A stretch of 64,000 bases of DNA, from the NCBI GenBank assembly GCA_021739765.1, contig JAIPBD010000015.1, positions 1 through 64,000 of the forward strand. Direction: 5' to 3'. Origin of the DNA: Melioribacteraceae bacterium (lineage in GTDB: Bacteria; Bacteroidota; Ignavibacteria; Ignavibacteriales; Melioribacteraceae). Position numbers and translations under genes: made by a program. The notes beneath the pieces are model-generated. The model searched no databases and was not told where the DNA came from. It saw only the letters and a list, made by a program, of their open reading frames with translations. Below, in pieces: positions 51,087-61,939 of this stretch; within the stretch, counting starts at the first letter, position 1, and each line of letters opens with the position of its first letter.

Positions 51087-52381
51087 TCGACAAGTATCTA
51101 TCAATAAAGAACATAATAGCTCTTCATTTATTAATCGGAGTTGTCCTCTTAATTATCGCGGTTCCGCAGCTTGAAAAAGTTGGCTTAAAAAGCGATAGCC
51201 CGCATTATCTTGAAATCGCGAAACATTTATACGAAGATGGTGAATTTGCTTTTGATTATGGCCCGACTGCATACCGTCAACCGGGATATCCATTTTTTAT
51301 TTACTTAGTGTACAAAACATTCGGAACAGAGTTCTACTTTATCCTCTTCGCGCAAAGTATGATTTCCTGCTTTAATCTTTTCCTTTTCTATAAAATAGCG
51401 CAGATTTACTTGGATGAACTTTTCTCGCTTCTTGCGGCTTCGATTTATGCGATAATGCCATTGGTTCACCTTTATAATGTTATGGTTATGTCCGAAACAC
51501 TTTTTCAGCTCATACTTTTTTTAACGTTCCTAACATTCTTAAAAAAGCAAAAGTACTGGGAAATTCTTTCAGGGTTTTTAATCGGGTTGTTAATGTTGAT
51601 TAAACCTTACTGGGGGATTGTATTTATCGCAATTGCTTTTGGTTTAAGCTATTCTACGAAAACCGAAAAAATTATTTCCGCAAGAAGGTTGGCGGTTGTT
51701 GCCGTTACAATTATTATTACAGTTTCGCCTTGGCTGCTCAGAAATTACTCGCAGTTTGGGATAGTCGGTTTATCTACAAATGGCGGAGTTAACTTCTGGA
51801 TTGGGAATAATGATGAAGCAAATGGAGGTTATCTATTCGAAGAAAAAAAGGATAATCCACTAATTCTAGACCAGAATGAAATTACAAGAAATAAAGCCGG
51901 ATGGAAACTTGGTATTGAGTTCGCCGGGAATAATCCGGAAAAATATCCTAAACTGATTACAAGAAAACTAAAACGATCTTTAACACTACCTTACAATGAA
52001 ATTTACTACTTTCATTTTCACCCCAAATATGAATTTCCTGTTCAGTATGTTTCATATATTCCAAAGGCCGAGGCTCTCATAACATTTTTGCCCTACATGT
52101 TTTTCTTTCTATTAGGGGTCTTTTCAATATTTCATTTTAAGCAACGTTATATAGAGTTACTGGTAATTTATATATCCCTTATCGGGGTACAGTTGATTTT
52201 CTTCGGGGCTGGGCGATTTATCTATCCGGTTTTTCCAATGCTGATTATCGCAAGCTTAAGTCTCTTCCAAATACGATATAAATTCAAACTCGACAAAAAA
52301 AATCTTTTACCTATCTTTGCGGTTATTATTGCCGCATCAGTTTGGATGCATGATATTATCAAAGCCATAATTTATTACTAA
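51083..52381 (+). CDS. GT-C glycosyltransferase (ArnT/PMT-like, family 39 type)
   Basis: The protein has 432 residues from ATG 51083, overlapping the previous stop as ATGA; an in-frame codon at 50924 lies inside the previous gene and is not used. It has about ten membrane helices. SDSPHYLEIAKHLYEDGEF (with the D-x-x-x-Y loop) and YGPTAYRQPGYPFFIYLVYK are the first luminal loop of GT39/ArnT-like enzymes that use polyprenyl-phosphate sugars. It would transfer a sugar to a lipid or protein in the periplasm. glgA starts 9 bp later. Confidence 0.8.
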   Translation: MIDKYLSIKNIIALHLLIGVVLLIIAVPQLEKVGLKSDSPHYLEIAKHLYEDGEFAFDYGPTAYRQPGYPFFIYLVYKTFGTEFYFILFAQSMISCFNLFLFYKIAQIYLDELFSLLAASIYAIMPLVHLYNVMVMSETLFQLILFLTFLTFLKKQKYWEILSGFLIGLLMLIKPYWGIVFIAIAFGLSYSTKTEKIISARRLAVVAVTIIITVSPWLLRNYSQFGIVGLSTNGGVNFWIGNNDEANGGYLFEEKKDNPLILDQNEITRNKAGWKLGIEFAGNNPEKYPKLITRKLKRSLTLPYNEIYYFHFHPKYEFPVQYVSYIPKAEALITFLPYMFFFLLGVFSIFHFKQRYIELLVIYISLIGVQLIFFGAGRFIYPVFPMLIIASLSLFQIRYKFKLDKKNLLPIFAVIIAASVWMHDIIKAIIYY

Positions 52382-52390
52382 GGACAAAAT

Positions 52391-53848
52391 ATGAAAATCG
52401 CCTTTGTCGCCAGTGAAGTTGTACCTTTCGCCAAAACGGGTGGACTCGCGGATGTATCCGGCTCCTTGCCTCCTGTAATTTCAAATCTGGGGAATGATGT
52501 AAAAGTTTTTATGCCGAAATATTTTTCAATCGACTCTAAAAAATATGATCTCAAAGAAAATAAATTGGTTGGCGTTTTCCCGGTTACAATAAACGGTTTT
52601 GAATATCTTGGTAAAGTTTTCAAAGGATTTCTTCCCGATACTGATGTAGAAGTATATTTTATCGATCAGCCATATTTTTTCCATCGCTCGCAACTCTATA
52701 CAAATGATCTCGACGAAGACGCAAGATTCGTTTTTTTTCAAAAAGCCGTGCTTATTACTATTCAAAGACTTGGTTGGAAGCCGGATATAATTCATTGTAA
52801 TGATTGGCAGACGGGTTTAATTCCGCTTTACATTAAAGACAATTTTAGCTGGGATAAACTGTTCGAGAAAACCGCGACGGTTTTTACAATTCATAATATC
52901 GGTTATCAAGGTAGGTTTGCCAAATCAGCCTTGTTTTCTGCCGAAATTGACGGGAAACACTTTTATCCGGCAGGACCGGCTGAATACTTTGATGATGTAA
53001 ACTTCCTAAAAGCAGCTCTCTGGTATTCCGATATGATAAATACAGTCAGTGAAAAATATGCCGAAGAATTACTGACCGAGGAATATGGTTCGGGAATGCA
53101 AGATACGCTAACCTCCCGAAAAGATGACTTTGTAGGAATTTTAAATGGTGTGGATTATGAAGATTGGAGCCCGGAAAAGGACAAATTGATTCCCCAGAAA
53201 TATACCCCAAGCACTCTGGAAAATAAGGCCGTAAACAAAAAGGCTCTTTGCGAAAAATTTGAATTAAAGGACGACCCGGAAATTCCTGTAATAGGAATTG
53301 TATCCCGTCTCGCGACTCAAAAGGGATTTGATCTAATTGAAAAAGCGATGAATGATCTTATTAAATTAAACTGCCAACTGGTTGTTTTGGGAAGCGGTGA
53401 AATTGAATACGAGGAAATGTTTACGGAATTTGCAGAAAAACACCCGGAAAAAATTGCAATTTGGATCGGATATAATATCGAACTTTCACATTTAATTGAA
53501 GCTGGTTCGGATATGTTTTTAATGCCATCACATTATGAGCCATGTGGATTAAATCAAATTTATTCTCTTCGATATGGAACGGTACCAATTGTTAGAGAAA
53601 CGGGAGGATTAGCGGACACGGTAATTAATTGGAACGATTCAAAATCGACTGGAACGGGATTCTCGTTTTCCGAATATACACCAGAAGCGATGATGGAAGC
53701 GATCCGGAACGCAATAAACCTTTTTACGCAAAAAGAAAAGTGGAAAAAAATTCAAGAAAATGGAATGAAATTGAATTTTTCCTGGACGGAATCGGCAAAG
53801 AAATATATAGAATTGTACCAGAAAGCGAAGAATAAAAGAAATTTATAA
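52391..53848 (+). CDS. glgA: Glycogen synthase
   Basis: A 485-residue GT-B enzyme. VVPFAKTGGLADVSGSLP contains the ADP-glucose binding K-T-G-G-L motif. HCNDWQTGLIP and TVFTIHNIGYQGRF follow, and MPSHYEPCGLNQIYSLRYGTVPIVRETGGLADT is the C-terminal catalytic loop. It extends alpha-1,4-glucan from ADP-glucose (GT5). Length is normal. It is in a run with the glycosyltransferase and PepSY genes; no other glg genes are in the window. Confidence 0.95.
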   Translation: MKIAFVASEVVPFAKTGGLADVSGSLPPVISNLGNDVKVFMPKYFSIDSKKYDLKENKLVGVFPVTINGFEYLGKVFKGFLPDTDVEVYFIDQPYFFHRSQLYTNDLDEDARFVFFQKAVLITIQRLGWKPDIIHCNDWQTGLIPLYIKDNFSWDKLFEKTATVFTIHNIGYQGRFAKSALFSAEIDGKHFYPAGPAEYFDDVNFLKAALWYSDMINTVSEKYAEELLTEEYGSGMQDTLTSRKDDFVGILNGVDYEDWSPEKDKLIPQKYTPSTLENKAVNKKALCEKFELKDDPEIPVIGIVSRLATQKGFDLIEKAMNDLIKLNCQLVVLGSGEIEYEEMFTEFAEKHPEKIAIWIGYNIELSHLIEAGSDMFLMPSHYEPCGLNQIYSLRYGTVPIVRETGGLADTVINWNDSKSTGTGFSFSEYTPEAMMEAIRNAINLFTQKEKWKKIQENGMKLNFSWTESAKKYIELYQKAKNKRNL

Positions 53849-53854
53849 ATAAAA

Positions 53855-54124
53855 TCAATAAGTAATCAGTTTTTTGATTTTTAGAAGCAGCTTTTTCCAC
53901 CTCGAATAAAACATATCGAATCGTCCAAACAGAAACGCAATTAGAAGCAAAAGGGATTGGTAAAGCGGAAAAATAAAAACAAGATATCCCAGAATATATT
54001 GAATAGTCCATGGTTCCGCGCCCAAAGCACTCATAATATAACCCGAAAGAAAAGCGGTCGCGCTCCCGGTTAAACCAAATATCAAAATGATGACTACGGC
54101 GTCAATTATTTTTTTGTTTTTCAC
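53855..54124 (-). CDS. Small DUF6787-like membrane protein
   Basis: An 89-residue protein with two membrane helices (residues 8-28 and 43-66) and a basic tail. LIFGLTGSATAFLSGYIMSALG and YLVFIFPLYQSLLLLIAFLFGRFDMFY resemble DUF6787, a family of small Bacteroidota membrane proteins. The role is unknown. It converges on glgA with a 6-bp gap. Confidence 0.65.
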   Translation of the reverse strand: MKNKKIIDAVVIILIFGLTGSATAFLSGYIMSALGAEPWTIQYILGYLVFIFPLYQSLLLLIAFLFGRFDMFYSRWKKLLLKIKKLITY

Positions 54125-54293
54125 GTACTAAATTCTTTTTGAAATGCTGAAAGACTCGATAACGGTTGAAGTAAAATACTAATCAGATTCGGAAAGAAAA
54201 ACTTTTTATAAATGAATTCTTTGATTAGAGATTTTGATCAAAAGTGGAGGATATCCAAAACAGTTAAACACATTTTTGAACACCTCCTAAAAT

Positions 54294-57137
54294 TTATTTG
54301 AGCAATATCATCTTCTTAGTTTCCGAAAAACTTCCGCTTGTCAGTTTGTAATAATAAATTCCCGAGGAAATTTTTGAAGCATCGAAATCAACTTCATAAC
54401 TCCCTGATGGTTTTGATTCGTTAACGAGAGTTGATATCTCGTTTCCCAGAACATCATACACCTTTAGCATAGTATTTACAATCTCAACATGCTCCGGAAT
54501 GCTAAACTTAATCGTCGTTTTAGGATTGAATGGATTCGGATAATTCTGGGATAATGAAAATTCAATTGGTTTGGTTGGAATTTCATTTCCTATCGACGTA
54601 ACAGTAGAATATTTTTGTCGCGCTGTTGAGATTGACGCGGCAAGGGAATTCTGATCATCACCGGCGGCAATTACAAAGGCGACTTTTACCCGGCTAAATG
54701 CACCAAAATTATAAGGACCCGAAGAAATTACCGAAGAAACATCATAAGGACCCGCCTGAGTTTTTGCAATTCCTCCGGAAAGAGCCTGCCATTTTTCAAC
54801 TTCTGTGAAACCGTCGTAAACACCAAATCCGCGATTATCGCCACCGTTATTTATCGCGTAATATCCGGTTTGAGTTCCCGTTAATTGCGTGGCGCCTGCG
54901 AATATTCCGGCGGCATCACCGGAATTTGAAGTAACAAATCCAAAATCACCTAAATCATCAAAACCGGCAATGTTATCACCGGCATCAGGGATGTCCCAAT
55001 CAAAATAAAGTCCGGCATAAAATCCTTCGATAATATTTTGAGATTTATTCACAAATGTATATTCGATAATTATGAAATTTTCTTCACCGGCTCCGCTGAA
55101 GCTATATGATCGAAGTTCGGTTTCAATAGAATAGGAATCACTCATCGCTTTGCTGTCATCAAAAACAGTATATCCTTCCTGATCAGCTCTTGTGCCCGGA
55201 ATAGAAACGGAAAACGGAGTAATTACTTCAAATTCTTCGTCTTGTATTTCGCCTGAATTGTCGCGTGCCGAGCTGACAATTTTATCCGCTTTGGTCCCGT
55301 ACATTAAAGCGCCTTCAAATAAAAAATTATCATAATCGTTGTAAATAAATCCGTCACCTTGAAGATTATTCGGGTAATCATTAAAACCGAGCGTTCCTTT
55401 GCTGGTGATTGTCATTTTTATCCCGCCATTTGTTTGGGTGATATATTCGGGATTGACGATTAGGTTGAACCCTTGAAAATCATTATACCCTGAGTCGGTG
55501 TATTTAAGTAGAAAATTTACTTCAACATTCTTCCCGACAGATGATCCAATTGAAAAAGCAAACCGATTTGACGAGTTATTAAAAGTTGAACCTGACCCAA
55601 CCGAACCAATATTTAATGATGGATTCGAAATAGTAATGCCACTAATATTTGTTGTAAGTTCTAAACTTAAGTTCGTGGTGGCGTTGAGTACATTGAGAAA
55701 ATCCAGCTCTATGAATCCACCTTCTCCATTTACAAATACACCATCACCGTTACCGTTTTCCGTTATATTGATGTTCGTTGAACGCACAGAAACCGCATTT
55801 GTTTTTGTGACTGCATTAAGCGCGTTGACTCTTCCATAACCTAAAAGATTGGGATAAGCCGGATTAAGGTTTTCGATATTATCGGAAGTTACCCTTACTT
55901 GCTCGCCCAATTCTAAAGGCGAAAAATCGGGAAAAACGCTAGCCACAAGTCCTGCAAGTCCTGCAACCAAAGGAGATGCCATAGAAGTTCCACCCGCGTA
56001 TTGATATGTGTTATTTTGATACGTGCTATAAATTGACGATCCGGGGGCCATTACATCCAGATTAATTCCATAATTGGAAAAAGACGATTTGCTGTCTGAA
56101 TTTGTTGAAGAACCAACAGAGAGAACACCATCATAAGCGGCCGGATAAATAATGTCTTCCAAATTATCATTTCCTGCAGCGGCAACTACAAGTGCGCCTT
56201 TGCTTATCGCGTAATCAATGTAACTTTTTGCGGTTGCGCTGTATCCAAAACCACCCCAGCTGCAATTAATTACTTTTGCCCCGTTATTTGCGGCATATTC
56301 AATGCCTTGATAACCATAGGCGATTAATATTTGTCCTTCGCTGCTTCTTATATTTTCTTGGGCAGTTTTTACAGGCATTATTTTAGTTTTGAAGCTTATT
56401 GAACTAATTCCGATACTATTATTAGTAACTGCCCCTGCAATTCCCGCAACGTGAGTTCCATGTTGTGAATTTATATCATCTTCGGTCGGGTTATTATCCG
56501 GAGTGCCGGTTAAACCCCCAAAATCCCAACCGCGAATATCATCAACAAATCCGTTGTTATCGTCATCAATTCCATTGTTTGGAATTTCGCCTCTATTTCG
56601 CCAAATATTTGCGCTGAGATCGGGGTGATCCCAATCAACCCCGGTATCTACAATTCCGATAACTACATTTGTGTCGCCGGTTGTAACATCCCACGCGGCG
56701 GAAGCCTTAATTAAATTCAAAGCATATTGGTTTCCCTTAAAGGGGTCGTTTGTTTCATAAGCCAACTCATACAAAAACCATGGTTCCGCATAATCAATTT
56801 CGGGCAAAGCCGAAAGTTTTGACGAAACATAAAAAGGGTCCATTGGCGAAGAGAATTTTGCCTCAGTAATCAAATCTAAATTTGACGAAGTGTTCGATTT
56901 TGAATAGTTTTTGCTAAACGGTTTTACATCATAAACGCCAAACGCAGCTATGCGTTTTGCGACTTTTTCGGAAAGGGTGATTTCACCAAAATTCGATTTA
57001 GCGTTGTTTCGATTAAATTTGATAATTAATCTATCTGCGAAGTAATAAACACCGTCTTTTTCAACAACTTGATTTTGAGCATTTGCAGTTGAAAACATAA
57101 AAATTAGTAAGAAAACATAAGCCAAGGTTAATTTCAT
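54294..57137 (-). CDS. T9SS-secreted subtilisin-family (S8) serine protease
   Basis: A 947-residue protein with a signal peptide (LAYVFLLIFMFSTANAQ) and a propeptide-like region up to about 120. The S8 domain has D164 (VDTGVDWDHPD), H226 (HGTHVAG) and S385 (GTSMASP), giving a complete catalytic triad. It is followed by about 400 residues of beta-sandwich modules (NGDGVFVNGEGGFIEL, GAGEENFIIIEY) and the C-terminal sorting domain with YPNPFNPKTTIKFSIP. It would degrade proteins outside the cell. It is divergent from the nqr operon. Confidence 0.93.
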   Translation of the reverse strand: MKLTLAYVFLLIFMFSTANAQNQVVEKDGVYYFADRLIIKFNRNNAKSNFGEITLSEKVAKRIAAFGVYDVKPFSKNYSKSNTSSNLDLITEAKFSSPMDPFYVSSKLSALPEIDYAEPWFLYELAYETNDPFKGNQYALNLIKASAAWDVTTGDTNVVIGIVDTGVDWDHPDLSANIWRNRGEIPNNGIDDDNNGFVDDIRGWDFGGLTGTPDNNPTEDDINSQHGTHVAGIAGAVTNNSIGISSISFKTKIMPVKTAQENIRSSEGQILIAYGYQGIEYAANNGAKVINCSWGGFGYSATAKSYIDYAISKGALVVAAAGNDNLEDIIYPAAYDGVLSVGSSTNSDSKSSFSNYGINLDVMAPGSSIYSTYQNNTYQYAGGTSMASPLVAGLAGLVASVFPDFSPLELGEQVRVTSDNIENLNPAYPNLLGYGRVNALNAVTKTNAVSVRSTNINITENGNGDGVFVNGEGGFIELDFLNVLNATTNLSLELTTNISGITISNPSLNIGSVGSGSTFNNSSNRFAFSIGSSVGKNVEVNFLLKYTDSGYNDFQGFNLIVNPEYITQTNGGIKMTITSKGTLGFNDYPNNLQGDGFIYNDYDNFLFEGALMYGTKADKIVSSARDNSGEIQDEEFEVITPFSVSIPGTRADQEGYTVFDDSKAMSDSYSIETELRSYSFSGAGEENFIIIEYTFVNKSQNIIEGFYAGLYFDWDIPDAGDNIAGFDDLGDFGFVTSNSGDAAGIFAGATQLTGTQTGYYAINNGGDNRGFGVYDGFTEVEKWQALSGGIAKTQAGPYDVSSVISSGPYNFGAFSRVKVAFVIAAGDDQNSLAASISTARQKYSTVTSIGNEIPTKPIEFSLSQNYPNPFNPKTTIKFSIPEHVEIVNTMLKVYDVLGNEISTLVNESKPSGSYEVDFDASKISSGIYYYKLTSGSFSETKKMILLK

Positions 57138-57363
57138 TTATCGCCACTTTCAGTTAGTTGATTCTAAAGATAAAAAAGATGCTTTGTTAATTACAATACA
57201 AAAACTAAATCTGGAGTGTATTTAAAGATTTTGCAACATAACTATAGGGATAAGCAAGAAAATATTTCGTATTGAATGATTTTTTGGTGCTTAAAACTTC
57301 TCTAACAGTTAGGAATTGGCTATTTTTGTCTCTTTTGTAATTAATGCTATTTACAGGAATAAT

Positions 57364-58713
57364 ATGGCAAGAATAAAACTCACTAAAGGACTAGACATTC
57401 CAATCAAAGGAAAACCTGTCCAGGAAATTTCCGATGCCCCGGTCGTGAAAAGGGTTGCAATTCTCGGGAATGACTATGTTGGAATGAAACCGACAATGTT
57501 GGTTCAAGAAGGCGATACGGTTAAACTGGGCCAGCCGGTTTTTATCGATAAAAAAACTCCTTCGGTTCAATACACTTCCCCCGGTAACGGAAAGGTGATT
57601 GAAATTAACAGGGGCGCAAAAAGAGTTTTTCTTTCGATGGTTATTGAATTAACAGGAAACGAGGAGCTTGAATTTACCTCTACTTCCGAAAGTGAATTGA
57701 AAAATTTGAATCGAGAAGAAGTAACGGCTCGTTTGATTGAATCGGGTGAATGGACGGCAATTAGAGTAAGGCCGTTCAGCAAAGTCGCTGACCCGGAAAC
57801 AACTCCGAGCGCTGTTTTTGTAACGGCCATGGACACAAACCCTTTTGCTCCATCTCTCGAAAAAATTATTTCACTTAACGAAAATCAATTTAAAAACGGT
57901 TTAACGGTTCTTTCCAAATTAACAGAAGGAAAAGTTTATGTGTGCAAATCTCCAAACGAAAAAGTGCCCGTGGTTGATTTGCCTCAAATTTCCGTAGAAG
58001 AGTTTGAAGGCCCTCACCCTTCCGGCAATGTCGGCACACATATTCACTTTTTAAATCCTGTTGGAAGAAAAAGATCTGTTTGGTACGTAAACGCCCAGGA
58101 TGTAATTGCAATCGGGCAATTGTTTACAACGGGTAAAATTAAAACGGATAGAATTATTTCACTTGCCGGCTCATCCGTAAAAAATCCTCGATTGGTTAAG
58201 ACAAGACGCGGAGCTTCAATTACCGAACTAATCAACAATGAAGTTAAAGATGAAAACTTTAGAGCGATCTCAGGCTCTGTTCTTTCCGGCAGAAGCGCGG
58301 TTGACACGGAGGCTTATCTCGGGAGATTTCATCAGCAAGTTTCGGTTATTCCAAATCCTGTAAAGCGAGATTTTTTGGGTTGGCTGAATCCGTTTGTAAA
58401 TAATTATTCAATGAAAAATATAGTTTTCTCGAAACTGGCTCCCTCTAAAGAATATGAATTCAATACTAACTTAAACGGCGGTAAAAGAGCAATTGTGCCG
58501 AGCGGAAATTTTGAAAAAGTCGTTCCGCTTGATATTCTTCCTACCTATTTGCTTAGAGCGATAGCCGTAAAAGATGTTGAAGAAGCCGAACAACTTGGCA
58601 TTCTGGAATTGGATGAAGAAGATTTGGCCCTTTGTACTTTTTCTTGTCCATCTAAATTGGAATATGGACCGATGTTGAGAGAAAATTTAACAATTATTGA
58701 AAAGGAAGGTTAA
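57364..58713 (+). CDS. nqrA: Na+-translocating NADH:quinone reductase subunit A
   Basis: The protein has 449 residues from ATG 57364 (MARIKLTKGLDIPIKGKP), the usual NqrA start; the codon at 57316 would add an unlikely hydrophobic extension. EGDTVKLGQPVFIDKKTPSVQYTSPGNGKV is the biotinyl-lipoyl-like domain, and LCTFSCPSKLEYGPMLRENL is the C-terminal motif of NqrA. It is the peripheral cytoplasmic subunit that binds quinone. The operon nqrABCDEF follows. TATTTTTG (57321-57328) lies upstream but has no matching -33 element. Confidence 0.93.
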   Translation: MARIKLTKGLDIPIKGKPVQEISDAPVVKRVAILGNDYVGMKPTMLVQEGDTVKLGQPVFIDKKTPSVQYTSPGNGKVIEINRGAKRVFLSMVIELTGNEELEFTSTSESELKNLNREEVTARLIESGEWTAIRVRPFSKVADPETTPSAVFVTAMDTNPFAPSLEKIISLNENQFKNGLTVLSKLTEGKVYVCKSPNEKVPVVDLPQISVEEFEGPHPSGNVGTHIHFLNPVGRKRSVWYVNAQDVIAIGQLFTTGKIKTDRIISLAGSSVKNPRLVKTRRGASITELINNEVKDENFRAISGSVLSGRSAVDTEAYLGRFHQQVSVIPNPVKRDFLGWLNPFVNNYSMKNIVFSKLAPSKEYEFNTNLNGGKRAIVPSGNFEKVVPLDILPTYLLRAIAVKDVEEAEQLGILELDEEDLALCTFSCPSKLEYGPMLRENLTIIEKEG

Positions 58714-58716
58714 TTA

Positions 58717-59916
58717 GTGAAGCTTTTAAGAAACTTATTAGATAAACAGGAAGAGAATTTTCTTGAAGGTGGAAAATTCGAAAAGCTGTATCCTTTGTAT
58801 GAGACAATCGATACTTTCCTTTATACGCCATCGTCTCCTACAAAATCAGCTTCGCATATCAGAGATGTGATGGACCTTAAGAGAATGATGATGACAGTTG
58901 TTATTGCTCTTATTCCAGCTGTTTTAATGGCGCTTTATAATACCGGATTACAAGCAAACCTGGGAATTCAAACAATTGGCGCAAGTTCAACGCACTGGCA
59001 AGCACAGGTAATTGATTGGCTTGGTTTGGGACATGATCCTTCAAGCCTTCTTGGTAACATGGTATTCGGAGCATTATACTTTTTGCCCGTTTACATGGTT
59101 ACCTTAGCGGTAGGCGGTTTCTGGGAAGTTCTTTTCGCGATTGTCCGAAAGCATGAAGTAAACGAAGGATTCCTGGTAACATCGCTATTATTTCCCTTAA
59201 TACTTCCGCCGAATATTCCATACTGGCAGGTTGCTCTGGGAATTTCATTCGGCGTTGTCATAGGTAAAGAAGTATTCGGCGGTGTTGGCATGAACATCCT
59301 TAACCCCGCTTTGGTTGCGAGAGCTTTTTTATTCTTCGCGTATCCCGCGCAAATTTCGGGCGATAAAGTTTGGGTCGCGATTGATGGTTTAAGCCAAGCT
59401 ACACCATTGGCGCAATTTGCGGATAAAACAATGGCGGTTTCATATTCGTGGATGGATTCGTTCCTCGGTTTCATTCCGGGTTCGATGGGAGAAACTTCGG
59501 CGCTTGCATGTTTGATAGGAGCCGTAATATTAATTAGCAGCAAAGTCGGTTCATGGAAAATAATGTTATCGGTTGTTGTCGGAACTGTTGTTACAACATT
59601 AGCATTAAACGCAATGGGCAGTTCAACAAATCCAATGTTCGATATGCCGTTCTACTGGCATTTTGTAATTGGCGGATTTGCTTTCGGCGCGGTGTTTATG
59701 GCAACGGATCCTGTAAGTGCAACAATGACGGAGACAGGGAAATATATTTATGGTTTCTTTATCGGATTTTTCGTGGTTCTGGTTAGAGTTGTTAATCCCG
59801 CATTCCCCGAAGGAATGATGCTCGCAATATTATTTATGAATGTCTTTGCCCCGATAATCGACCGGTATTTTATTAACAAAAACATTAAAAGGAGGCTAGC
59901 AAGAAATGTCGTCTGA
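58717..59916 (+). CDS. nqrB: Na+-translocating NADH:quinone reductase subunit B
   Basis: A 399-residue membrane subunit with a GTG start 3 bp after nqrA. About ten membrane helices are seen. [10 protein letters not shown] has T229 at the position where FMN is attached through a phosphoester in this family. [26 protein letters not shown] near the start and FMATDPVSA later are typical. NqrB forms a main part of the Na+ channel and binds riboflavin as well as FMN. Confidence 0.95.
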   Translation: MKLLRNLLDKQEENFLEGGKFEKLYPLYETIDTFLYTPSSPTKSASHIRDVMDLKRMMMTVVIALIPAVLMALYNTGLQANLGIQTIGASSTHWQAQVIDWLGLGHDPSSLLGNMVFGALYFLPVYMVTLAVGGFWEVLFAIVRKHEVNEGFLVTSLLFPLILPPNIPYWQVALGISFGVVIGKEVFGGVGMNILNPALVARAFLFFAYPAQISGDKVWVAIDGLSQATPLAQFADKTMAVSYSWMDSFLGFIPGSMGETSALACLIGAVILISSKVGSWKIMLSVVVGTVVTTLALNAMGSSTNPMFDMPFYWHFVIGGFAFGAVFMATDPVSATMTETGKYIYGFFIGFFVVLVRVVNPAFPEGMMLAILFMNVFAPIIDRYFINKNIKRRLARNVV

Positions 59917-60712
59917 TAGCACAAAAAAAACCATAATGGTTGCTTTGGGAGTATGTCTTGTGTGCTCTATCCTGGTTTCATCAGCTGCGGTTTCCTTGAG
60001 TTCTATTCAAGCAGAAAACAAGCAGGTAGATAAAATAAAAAACATACTGGCAGCCGGTGGAATTGATTACGCAAATAATGATCCCCAGCAAATATATTTA
60101 AATAGAATTAAACCGGTAACTATTGAATTAGAATCCGGCGAAATTATTAACCCGGAAGAAAAATCGGATTTACTTAAACCGAAAAACTTCGATATAAATA
60201 AAGTCAGCAATGATCCGGAATTAGGCGAGGCCATTCCATCTTCCGAAGATCTTGCCGATATAAAAAGAAAGCCTTCGTACATGGTAATTTACGAAGTAAT
60301 GGATGCCGACGAAAATATTGAAAAATACATCTTTCCCGTTCACGGAAAAGGACTTTGGTCAACTTTATACGGATTTATTTCTTTAGATAGCCAGCTTAAA
60401 AAAGTAGAAGGAATTACATTTTACCAACACGGCGAAACACCCGGCCTCGGCGGTGAAGTTGATAACCCGGTTTGGAAAAACAGCTGGAAAGGAAAAATAG
60501 CGTTCAACGATAAAGGTGATTATATAATTGATGTCCTAAAAGGAAAAGTTGATCCGAGCAGCTCGGAGGCATATCGTCAAGTTGACGGCTTATCGGGCTC
60601 AACGTTAACAACTCGTGGTGTTGATAATTTGTTAAAATACTGGCTTGGTGAAAACGGATACAAACCGTTTCTGGAGAATGTAAAAGCGGAGGGTTCCGAT
60701 GAAAAAATATAA
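59906..60712 (+). CDS. nqrC: Na+-translocating NADH:quinone reductase subunit C
   Basis: A 268-residue protein with one N-terminal membrane helix ([21 protein letters not shown]-like) and a periplasmic FMN-binding domain. D227-G-L-S-G-S-T233 matches the flavinylation motif D-G-x-[ST]-G-[AS]-T, and T233 is the expected FMN site. [13 protein letters not shown] and [12 protein letters not shown] are further hallmarks. It overlaps nqrB by 11 bp. Attachment needs an ApbE enzyme, which is not visible in the window. Confidence 0.95.
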   Translation: MSSDSTKKTIMVALGVCLVCSILVSSAAVSLSSIQAENKQVDKIKNILAAGGIDYANNDPQQIYLNRIKPVTIELESGEIINPEEKSDLLKPKNFDINKVSNDPELGEAIPSSEDLADIKRKPSYMVIYEVMDADENIEKYIFPVHGKGLWSTLYGFISLDSQLKKVEGITFYQHGETPGLGGEVDNPVWKNSWKGKIAFNDKGDYIIDVLKGKVDPSSSEAYRQVDGLSGSTLTTRGVDNLLKYWLGENGYKPFLENVKAEGSDEKI

Positions 60713-61319
60713 AGAGATTTTATTAGATCCGATATTTAATGAGAATCCGATTGCTCTGCAAATTCTTGGGATTTGTTCTGCACTCGCTGTTACTTCAAAA
60801 TTGGAAACTTCGATTGTGATGGCTCTTGCCGTAACTTTTGTATTAACACTTTCTAATTTTTCGGTCAGCTTAATTAGAAAACATATTCCGGGCAGCATCA
60901 GAATTCTGGTTGAAATGACAATCATTGCTTCGCTCGTAATTATTGCGGATCAAATTATCAAAGCATTTTTGTACGATATCAGCAAACAGCTTTCGGTTTA
61001 TGTCGGATTAATAATCACAAACTGTATAATTATGGGAAGAGCCGAAGCGTTCGCGCTTCAGAATTCACCTGGCAGAAGTGTTCTGGATGGTATCGGAAAC
61101 GGCCTCGGATATTCTTTTGTGTTACTGTTCGTTGGATTTTTCCGTGAACTTTTTGGTTCCGGCAAATTACTCGGTTTTACAATCTTCCCTCTGAATACCG
61201 AGGGTGGATGGTACAATCCCAACGGTTTATTCCTGTTAGCTCCCAGCGCATTTATCCTAATCGGATTGTTAATATGGGCAATACGCGCTTGGAAGCCAGA
61301 ACAAGTTGAGGAGGGTTAA
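60699..61319 (+). CDS. nqrD: Na+-translocating NADH:quinone reductase subunit D
   Basis: A 206-residue membrane protein with six helices, overlapping nqrC by 14 bp. [34 protein letters not shown] and [23 protein letters not shown] are NqrD/RnfE-type motifs. NqrD and NqrE are inverted homologues that form the central part with the intramembrane 2Fe-2S centre; the Cys in the two ICSAL/TNCI segments are ligands. Confidence 0.95.
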   Translation: MKKYKEILLDPIFNENPIALQILGICSALAVTSKLETSIVMALAVTFVLTLSNFSVSLIRKHIPGSIRILVEMTIIASLVIIADQIIKAFLYDISKQLSVYVGLIITNCIIMGRAEAFALQNSPGRSVLDGIGNGLGYSFVLLFVGFFRELFGSGKLLGFTIFPLNTEGGWYNPNGLFLLAPSAFILIGLLIWAIRAWKPEQVEEG

Positions 61320-61321
61320 AA

Positions 61322-61933
61322 ATGATAGAACATTATTTGAGTTTATTCGTTAAATCGATTTTTATTGAGAATATGGCTCTCGCATTCTTTCTTGGGATGT
61401 GTACATTTCTTGCTGTATCAAAAAGAGTTGAAACCGCTGTTGGGCTTGGAATAGCAGTCGTAGTTGTTCAAGCCATAACCGTTCCTGTAAATAATTTGAT
61501 ATACAACTATGTATTACGTGAAGGCGCGCTCGCCGGAATAGGATTGGAAGGATTGGATTTAACATTTCTCGGCTTGATAACATACATAGGTGTTATTGCG
61601 GCAATGGTACAAATCCTGGAGATGGTTCTCGATAAATTCGTGCCCTCGCTTTATAACTCACTTGGAATTTTCTTGCCTCTTATTACCGTTAACTGCGCGA
61701 TTCTCGGCGGAACTCTTTTTATGGTAGAAAGAGATTACATTTTCGGAGAAAGCGTTGTTTTTGGTTTGGGTTCGGGAACTGGTTTTGCGATAGCAATTAT
61801 TGCGCTGGCCGGTGTTCGGGAAAAAATGAAATACAGCAACGTACCCGAAGGTTTAAGAGGTCTTGGTATAACTTTTATAACTGTTGGATTAATGGCAATT
61901 GCTTTTATGCTGTTTTCCGGAATTCAATTATAA
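61322..61933 (+). CDS. nqrE: Na+-translocating NADH:quinone reductase subunit E
   Basis: A 203-residue membrane protein with six helices. [28 protein letters not shown] and [18 protein letters not shown] are the family motifs, with the Cys of the intramembrane Fe-S centre in GMCTF and VNCAI. It follows nqrD by 2 bp and precedes nqrF by 6 bp. It resembles RnfA but the operon order shows NQR. Confidence 0.95.
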   Translation: MIEHYLSLFVKSIFIENMALAFFLGMCTFLAVSKRVETAVGLGIAVVVVQAITVPVNNLIYNYVLREGALAGIGLEGLDLTFLGLITYIGVIAAMVQILEMVLDKFVPSLYNSLGIFLPLITVNCAILGGTLFMVERDYIFGESVVFGLGSGTGFAIAIIALAGVREKMKYSNVPEGLRGLGITFITVGLMAIAFMLFSGIQL

Positions 61934-61939
61934 GGATTT